From: Amaurobius ferox
Lineage: Eukaryota > Arthropoda > Arachnida > Araneae > Amaurobiidae
Reading direction: 5' to 3'
NCBI GenBank assembly: GCA_951213105.1
Contig: OX578138.1
Coordinates: forward strand, 90,583,414 to 90,647,413
DNA: 64,000 bases
A program made the position numbers and the translations under genes. The notes under the pieces are model-generated. The model saw only the letters and a program-made list of their open reading frames with translations. It was not told the DNA's origin and did not search any database. This document shows, piece by piece, positions 58,090 to 64,000 of the stretch; position 1 is the stretch's first letter, and each line of letters begins with the position of its first letter.

Positions 58090-58635
58090 GTCAAACAAAT
58101 TTACACCAAGTTTGACATTTCAGTTGAACAAAGTTTACGTCCCATACATTTAGAAAATGGCGATGCCATCATCAGGTTGGATAATCATTATGTCGATAGG
58201 ATGTACAATAGAAGAATATATGGGACGTTTTCCCCATAACTCAGCTTAAAGACCTGCAAAATAAAACTAATTAATTGCAACTTAACCAACTCCGAATACA
58301 TAAAGATAAACAGGAATGTGTCGGTTGCGGGAAAATTGGACATCTCTTTACAAATTGCTGCTATAACAAAACGAAAACCAAAACATACACACCAGAAAAA
58401 TCTAAAATTAATAATACATGTATTGGGTGCGGAAAAGCTGTCATAGTTACTGGTATAGAATGTGAAACCAAAAGCAATATATAATTCAAGTAATCCGCCA
58501 TAGTGGCAACATGCTGGACAAAAAAGTGAAACTAATTGGCACCAGGTTTGGCATTTCAGTTGAACGAGGTTTACAACTCATACATTCACTAATTGATGAT
58601 GATATCATCCGGTTGGAAAGACACTATATCTACAT
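58090..58635 (+). repeat. Diverged ~100-bp duplication, offset ~440 bp
   Basis: 'tgacatttcagttgaacaaa' at about 58110 recurs as 'tggcatttcagttgaacgag' at about 58550, followed in both by 'tttac-ctcatacat' and 'gatgccatcatc-ggttgga'. The zinc-knuckle frame lies between the copies. Confidence 0.7.
58275..58484 (+). pseudogene. Gag-like zinc-knuckle fragment
   Basis: 69 codons with a canonical CCHC knuckle at residues 15-28 (C-x2-C-x4-H-x4-C: 'CVGCGKIGHLFTNC') and a second, incomplete 'CIGCGK' at about 49-54. Such knuckles bind nucleic acid in the Gag proteins of LTR retrotransposons and in some cellular proteins. There is no protease, reverse transcriptase or integrase nearby, so this is at most a relic. 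Flanking sequence at about 58090-58200 and 58520-58630 is a diverged duplication. Confidence 0.45.
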
Positions 58636-58639
58636 AGGC

Positions 58640-59104
58640 TTAACCTATGCTACCGGACCAGACTCGAACAAGCTACATCAACAAGGGGTACACTCAAGAC
58701 TGGATCTAAGCTATGATAAAAATCAAGGCCAATCAAACACAAGAAAGGCGTATGTCCCCATATATGAAATAAATTATAATTACCTAAAAAAGAAATATAG
58801 CTATTTGAAAATATTTTTCGAGCTATGAAGACGATGAGCAGATTGGGAAGCATTCTTGAACTGTGAGGACTATAAAATGTTCACTGTGAGGAGACGAAAA
58901 GTAGTTATACGGAAATCAATCCCAGAGGACGCGAAGTTGACAAATTATCTCCCCATTGCCTTGTACCCCGAATCAAACCAGTGGTTTCTAGTGCAATTAA
59001 AATGCACACAAGATACACGCCAACTATGTAGGGTTTCCCAAAAAGATTTAAACGCCCTTTAATTAGATAAGTGGGCAATGTAAATTGCAAAAATGTTGAA
59101 AATA
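58640..59104. other. Stretch without recognised feature
   Basis: Short frames at 58511-58828 and 58856-59062 show no known domain; they may continue the degraded retroelement. Confidence 0.3.
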
Positions 59105-59107
59105 AGA

Positions 59108-59780
59108 TAGAAAATAAGACTACGTTAATGAAATAGTGCTTCCATTAATTTTCAAAAAGTTACATTTTTTAAATTTTTATATCACCTCATTAGACAAATT
59201 TAGTCAATCAGAAAAGTTTTATTTTTAATGCAATAAGATCACTAAAAAAACCGCATATCTGTATCTATAAAATTGAACGAGTTATATTTAATTGAAAATT
59301 GAACGTTGTGAATGGGAACCATATATCAAATTAGAAAAGTAAATTTATGATATATCACAGAAAGTTAAAACTGGATGATAGCCAACCGCGTAGTGGGTAC
59401 CACTGCTTTATAGTATGATCTCTGTCTGTGTAATGCTTTTTTTAGATGCATTTGTGATAAAAAAATTTGACACATATTAAAATATTTTTATCTAAACAAT
59501 TTCCATCGTCAATTTATTTATGATCCCTATTTTCACTGATGCCTTTCACATGGCACAGAAAAGTGGCATAAGTTAGATTATTTCCTTTATCAGTTGTCAT
59601 ATTTTTCAGTTGATTTTAAAGATACAGATATGCGGTTTTTTTAATGATCTTGTTGAATTAAAAATAAACATTTTCAGATTGATCGAATTAGGGGGGTCGT
59701 ATAAAAATGTAAAAATGTGTAACGTTTTGAAAATTAATGGGAGGACTACTTCCTTAACATAGTCTTATTTCCTTCCTTAC
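59108..59780. mobile_element. Foldback/MITE-like element, ~0.67 kb
   Basis: 59108-59282 is an imperfect reverse complement of 59616-59778: 'aataagactacgttaatgaa' versus (rc) 'aataagactatgttaaggaa', and inward 'accgcatatctgtatctata' versus (rc) 'accgcatatctgtatcttta'. The loop is about 330 bases. No coding capacity and no TSD resolved. Confidence 0.8.
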
Positions 59781-59873
59781 AATAAATATTGCTATTAATA
59801 TATCATCTCCTCCTAGGTCTCTCTCAAAAAAGATGAATTTGATCGTTTTAGTATAAAATATTATTTGTAAATA

Positions 59874-60677
59874 CACTCAAACCTGTTTTTGTGCGATCTT
59901 TTTGTGTGCGATTTTTTATTTGTGCGATTTTATTTGTGCGATTTTTTTTTGTGCGATTTTTTTTTGTGCGGTATATGAAAATTTCAATCAAATTGGAACA
60001 TGGCAGCAGATAAAATCTATGCAGGACTCGAACTTTGGCATAAATTAGAATGTCATTTTCTTGCAATCGATGCCAATTCTGAAAAAACTTCAAAATTCCA
60101 AAAGGAGCTCCAATCTTGTATATCTGGCTACCGATACATATACAAGCGTCTAGTGAAACAACAGTCGCCATAAAAACTGATCACCGACTACATGGTAACT
60201 GAAAAAAAATCAACTCTAAACGAGTGCGAGGTAGTATCTTCAAGTGACGAAAGCGATTTTGAACCAGTTTACCACAAGAAAGTTCGCGTATTGTCAGACT
60301 ACGAAGGATAATGGTTACACGTTTTGAAAAGTTTTGCATGTGTAAAATAAGTACACATGTAAATAAAATATTTAAAAATGTGCGCATGTGTATTTTCTAA
60401 ATCAGATTCCAAAAGGTTTGGCGAGATTCCAAGTAGCTGCCAAGCCTCGTGTCTTGATTTCGTTTAAAAAAGCAATTCCTAGTTATTTCGTAAGGTTTTG
60501 AGTTATTTTCTAGGTGAGATTTTTTTCATGTGGTCCCTATTCACCGCATAAAAAACTAATTTTTAATTGTGTTGCGAAAATTATTTTTTATCGCCACTCG
60601 TGAAGTTTTGTGCGATTTTTTTTTATGCGTTTTCTTTTATGCGGTCCCTATCTACTGCACAAAAATAGGTTTTAGTG
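59874..60677 (+). mobile_element. pogo/Tigger-like element, internally deleted
   Basis: Inverted ends 'cactcaaacctgtttttg' and (rc) 'cactaaaacctatttttg' between TA duplications (59872-59873, 60678-60679). Both subterminal regions repeat 'tgtgcgatttttt'. Inside, the plus strand keeps the tail of a pogo-type transposase: 'LITDYMVTEKKSTL', then the acidic 'SSSDESDFEPVY', ending at a TAA near 60309-60311. The rest of the DDE domain is gone, so it is non-autonomous. Confidence 0.85.
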
Positions 60678-60679
60678 TA

Positions 60680-61050
60680 TATGTTTTTGTAATTGAGTGC
60701 TAACTGAACATATATTATAATTTAAAAGATACGTATTGTAATCCATGACCAAGGATTTACTTTTGAGATTAAGTAAGTTGACTTTCATTTTACAGATAAA
60801 TTTGGTGGTTTATTTTTGGAACAAATGCAATGTGCGCAATTATCACTACACGTAGGGAAATATTATTTAAAATCTTTCAAAATAAATATTATCATTTAAA
60901 ATCTAAAAATAAATAAAGATATAAATAGACTAATTTAACTCCCCAGTTTTTGCTAACAAATCACTTCGATGAGCCTTTATTTCTCAGGAAATGAGTTATA
61001 AACTAAGAGCAGTACTTTAATTTACTTTGGATGACAATAGAAATCCTTAA
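60680..61050. other. AT-rich stretch without recognised feature
   Basis: Nothing identified. Confidence 0.4.
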
Positions 61051-61074
61051 AATGAATTTAATACAAATCCTACT

Positions 61075-61340
61075 TGCATACAGTAAAACGTAGTTACAAT
61101 CTCCCTCTTTTAAATGACCTAAGAATGCACACTTAATTATAAACAAGCTCTTTAATTTTATTCTTACGTTTCAACAAATGAGCAGGCACCAAAAATACGG
61201 CGAATTTCTCTCCTTTGATATTTCTTACACCTAAAACTTAGCCTCAGACTTCGGGGACTGTTTAATGAATTTCGTGAGTTTGTTTGGTGAACGAACATGG
61301 AATTGACATGAATGTTCTTTTTTACCCCTAGAGTATATAT
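61075..61340 (+). repeat. Same-strand ~300-bp repeat, copy 5
   Basis: 'cttaattataaacaagctct', 'cgtttcaacaaatgagcagg', 'tacggcgaatttctctcctt', then core at 61252-61330 ('ggggactgtttaatgaattt', 'atggaattgacatgaatgtt'). Same order and strand as the other four. Confidence 0.65.
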
Positions 61341-61424
61341 TTCTTTTAAGAATGAAACGTGACATTGCAGAGTTCACGTCGATGATAAGGTCTTGCAAAT
61401 CAGTATCGATATCTGGATTGGGAG

Positions 61425-61492
61425 GGCACTGATTAACTAGTGCGATGATTCGTGGTTCGAGCCCCTGTTAGGACAGCAAGTTTTTTTAACAC
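61425..61492 (+). pseudogene. tRNA-like relic
   Basis: 'gggagggcactgattaacta' to 'gtggttcgagcccctgtta' has a B-box-like T-loop, but the T-stem does not pair fully and no anticodon stem can be closed. Probably a SINE head or tRNA pseudogene. Confidence 0.4.
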
Positions 61493-62394
61493 TGGTGTCC
61501 TATTTTAAAAATATGCACAGATTAGTTTTGTAAATTGCGTTAAAGAAGGAAGTGAAGTAAAAGCGATTTTTATCCAATTTTCGAAGTTGTTGATAATAAC
61601 ATAAATTCCAGAGTTTAGCTTTGATGGATTTTTTTCAGCGAAAGTATATATGCAATAATTAGAAAATTGCTTCGCAATAGAGCCTAAGCAACTAAACAAT
61701 GTAGATTCCTGCCGCGATTTTGGGGATCAAAAAGTGATCCTAGTATGGAATCATTGGATTCTAAGATATTGGGCTCTGATTTCAAATCGGACAGCCAACG
61801 ACCATGGAGGATACCAACCTGGATAAGATGGTATTAGGATGCTAATTTGATGTAAATTAGTAGGATGTGGTTAGTTAGATTTTCAAGTTGAGCGTCAATC
61901 GGACAATAGAGGGGGGAATTGAAAAGGAGTAAAATTCGACAATAAAATCTTGAAATTCTATCCCACTGTCTTAACTGTGAAAGCGTCAACTGACCAATGC
62001 GAAAATTCACGGATCGAGCTGAGATAGTAAAAATCTTTACAAAATGTATTAAATATCTTAGAATTATAATAGAATTAAAACTATCAGACGGTTTAAATAT
62101 TATTAAAAAATCACAATTTTATGGTAAACATATTATTGCCAACATCGTTAAATATGACTCATTAAAAGTTACAGTTATTAAAAGTAAGTCATTATAAATA
62201 ATACTGTGACATTTGAATATTAACCAATGTATTGTTTTCAATTGTGTATAAACTGTTCAGAATTAAATACAAGAGATTTATGAGGGATCCTTCCTGTAGG
62301 GAGGTATGAAGTATATTTCTTGTTTGACGAAATAATTTACTTATCTTTTGCATACTTTCTTACAGTCATAAGAATTTTCGAAAAAAATATTGAT

Positions 62395-63065
62395 GGCATC
62401 TCCAGAACCGGAAATGAACATTTTTGAAAAAAAAACTTGGAACTTTTGGAAAATAATTTGCATAAATAATAATCCTCTCTATAAATTGATGCTGCACACA
62501 TATTAGTGAGTAACTAAGCTCTATTTATCTATTTATAAAGTCAACCTCGTGAAAAAGATGTTTTATAGATTTTGAACTGGAGGAGAAAAAACTCATTAAT
62601 AGAAATATTAAGCAAACATTTCTACGTACTCCGAAACGCAATGCTGAATAAATAGCAGTCAGTATCTAAGTTATATCTATAGCAGAATCTGATGACTAGA
62701 TATTTCAAGGTAAATGCAAGTTTTTGAATTAAAAGTGACATCTCTAGAAAAAGAAGTGGGCACTTTTAGAGATTTCCTCTATTCTCTCCGGAAATTGATC
62801 TTAGATCCATGTCAGTCATTAACTAAGATCCATCTATAGCCAATCTTGCGAAATAGATTCTTCAATGAAAAATTTTAACTGGATGTGGAAAAGGAACCGG
62901 ATTTCAAAATCCTTAGTAAATCATCCTATCTCCTCCAAAAGGTGAGGCTGAATCCTCATGAATTTTCATCAAAGTGGTATTTATAGCCAAATTTTAGTTA
63001 TAGACGTCTCAAGTAAAATGGAAATTTTTTAACCGGATATTCAAAGGAACCAGAAGTGGATATAA
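62395..63065 (+). repeat. Degenerate ~160-bp tandem repeat
   Basis: Marker 'ggaaccggaa' and variants fall at about 62405, 62575, 62750, 62893 and 63050, with intervening similar blocks ('actaagctctatttatc' / 'actaagatccatctatag'). Strongly diverged. Noncoding. Confidence 0.55.
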
Positions 63066-63096
63066 TTGGTAAAATCAATACCTCTGTAACAAAATA

Positions 63097-64000
63097 CACT
63101 GTTTAACAAAAAAAAACGACGCACCTAGAAGGAATTGGCCGATTGTGATAAAAATTGGTGGATGTGAAGAACATACATAGAAAAAGAAACGATTAAAATT
63201 TCAGAACAATTTAATGATTTAAAGTTTGACTGTATACAAAAGCAGGAAGTCAATAAGGCGTTGGTCCACCTCTGGCTTGGATGCAAGATGTCACCCGGCG
63301 TAGCATAGACTGATAAAGTTCACGAGTGGTGTCCTGCGGAATGTCTTGCCAAAGTGTCTCCAACTGTCGGGCTAAATCGTCAACATTCCGAGATGGATGT
63401 TATCGTCTTCCCATAACGTCTCAAATGTGCTCTTTGGGAGAAAGATCAGCTGGCCAAGACCTAGCTGACCAAGGAAGTGTTGGGCAAGCTTGAAGACAAT
63501 TCATAGCAACACGTGCCGTGTGCGAACGGGCACTATCTTGTTGAAAAGTAAGTCCGGGGTGTCGCAAAAGAAACGGTAACACAACCGGTCTTAGAATGTT
63601 GTCCACGTATCGCTGTGCTGCCAGTGTGCCAGAAATGACTGCCAAAGGGATCCAAATGACTGCCAAAGGGGCTGTCAAAGGAGATGGCATCCCAGATCAT
63701 AACGCCCTGTTGCGGGCATGTGTGGCGTGTGATAGTAAGGGCAGGATCCCTACGCTGCCCTGAACGTCTCCAGACACGTCTGCGGCTGTCATAAGGATAC
63801 AGTTAGTTGGAAACGGGACTCGTCACTAAAGATTCAAAATATCTTTCATACGAAATTTCATTACAATCAGACAACTCCTTCTTGGTTTTTTTTGTTATAG
63901 AGTGTATTTAGTAATAAAGTTGGCAAATTTACTCTATTAGCGACATAAGATATGCAAGATGTGCTGTCAGTGTGTCAGAAATGACTACCAAAGACGCAAG
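63097..64000 (-). mobile_element. Tc1-like transposon, second family, runs off window
   Basis: Terminus 'cactgtttaacaaaaaaaaa' then 'cgacgcacctagaaggaatt' preceded by TA (63095-63096). The minus strand encodes the C-terminal half of a transposase. From about 63836 the sequence is unrelated, and Tc1-like sequence resumes near 63955 ('gaaatgactaccaaagacg', similar to 63636), so the element is rearranged or interrupted. The other terminus lies beyond 64000. Confidence 0.85.
63251..63750 (-). pseudogene. Tc1-like transposase C-terminal half
   Basis: Catalytic core pieces: 'GTLAAQRYVDNILRPVVLPF', 'LTFQQDSARSHTARVAMNCL' with the second catalytic D, and 'LPWSARSWPADLSPKEHI' with the glutamate. A TGA at 63418-63420 replaces the next codon, normally tryptophan. 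In the same frame the tail reads on ('NVDDLARQLETLWQDIPQDT') to a stop near 63251, with another stop in between. Upstream (about 63650-63720) the frame shifts through a 20-base local duplication ('aaatgactgccaaagggg'). The protein is inactive. It belongs to a different Tc1 family from the 9.5/23.4/32.3-kb copies. Confidence 0.88.

Overview
This window looks like non-genic, transposon-dense DNA from an animal nuclear genome. It is AT-rich and full of (AT)n, (GT)n, (CTAT)n and (GTCT)n microsatellites. It has no operons, ribosome binding sites or long host exons, and every recognisable coding stretch belongs to a mobile element. The mix of elements (Tc1-like, hAT, pogo/Tigger, RNase-H LINE, a Penelope-like reverse transcriptase, tRNA/5S SINEs, Helitron-like (GTCT)n elements) fits an arthropod. 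An arachnid is my best guess, but that is inference, not something the sequence proves. No host protein-coding gene could be supported.

Layout. 0-3.8 kb: two copies of a GT-rich dispersed repeat and a GT minisatellite. 3.8-4.2 kb: a SINE with a 5S rRNA head and a tRNA-SINE body, flanked by a target-site duplication (TSD). 6.1-8.4 kb: a tRNA-SINE, a 231-bp tandem duplication and a (GTCT)n-family remnant. 9.5-10.7 kb: a dead Tc1-like transposon. 11.2-13.1 kb: a long (AT)n tract and a Helitron-like copy. 13.4-14.7 kb: LINE debris and a SINE. 15.27-16.22 kb: a cleanly bounded hAT derivative. 16.5-18.2 kb: a 160-bp duplication and a 230-bp (TA)n tract. 18.3-21 kb: a young reverse-transcriptase element joined head-to-head to an inverted fragment of itself. 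22-26.7 kb: more (GTCT)n-family copies, some rearranged into a palindrome, plus a half Tc1 element. 27.2-29.2 kb: a dispersed repeat interrupted by a solo LTR. 29.8-31.1 kb: a TIR element, a hairpin and a 43-bp SINE tail. 31.8-34.6 kb: a hAT element carrying nested Tc1 copies. 36.0-37.4 kb: a full SINE and an inverted dispersed-repeat copy. 42.9-46.2 kb: a 470-bp tandem array interrupted by a Helitron-like element. 47.2-48.3 kb: the 3' end of an RNase-H LINE. 50.2-55.3 kb: a 5-kb foldback element whose arms are built from 141-bp tandem repeats. 55.7-61.3 kb: small repeats, a SINE, a 0.67-kb foldback and a pogo/Tigger derivative. 63.1 kb to the end: a Tc1-like element running off the window.

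The most interesting observations are the 5-kb foldback element (9 and 11 repeat units per arm, each with a GC palindrome related to CGGGCTAGCCCG), the 5S/tRNA chimeric SINE with a 13-bp TSD, the reverse-transcriptase element whose inverted arm carries the end of its own reading frame, and the (GTCT)n hairpin family, for which two paralogous empty sites indicate insertion without a TSD. Five same-strand copies of an unrecognised ~300-bp repeat across 29-61 kb suggest an older segmental array beneath the transposons.
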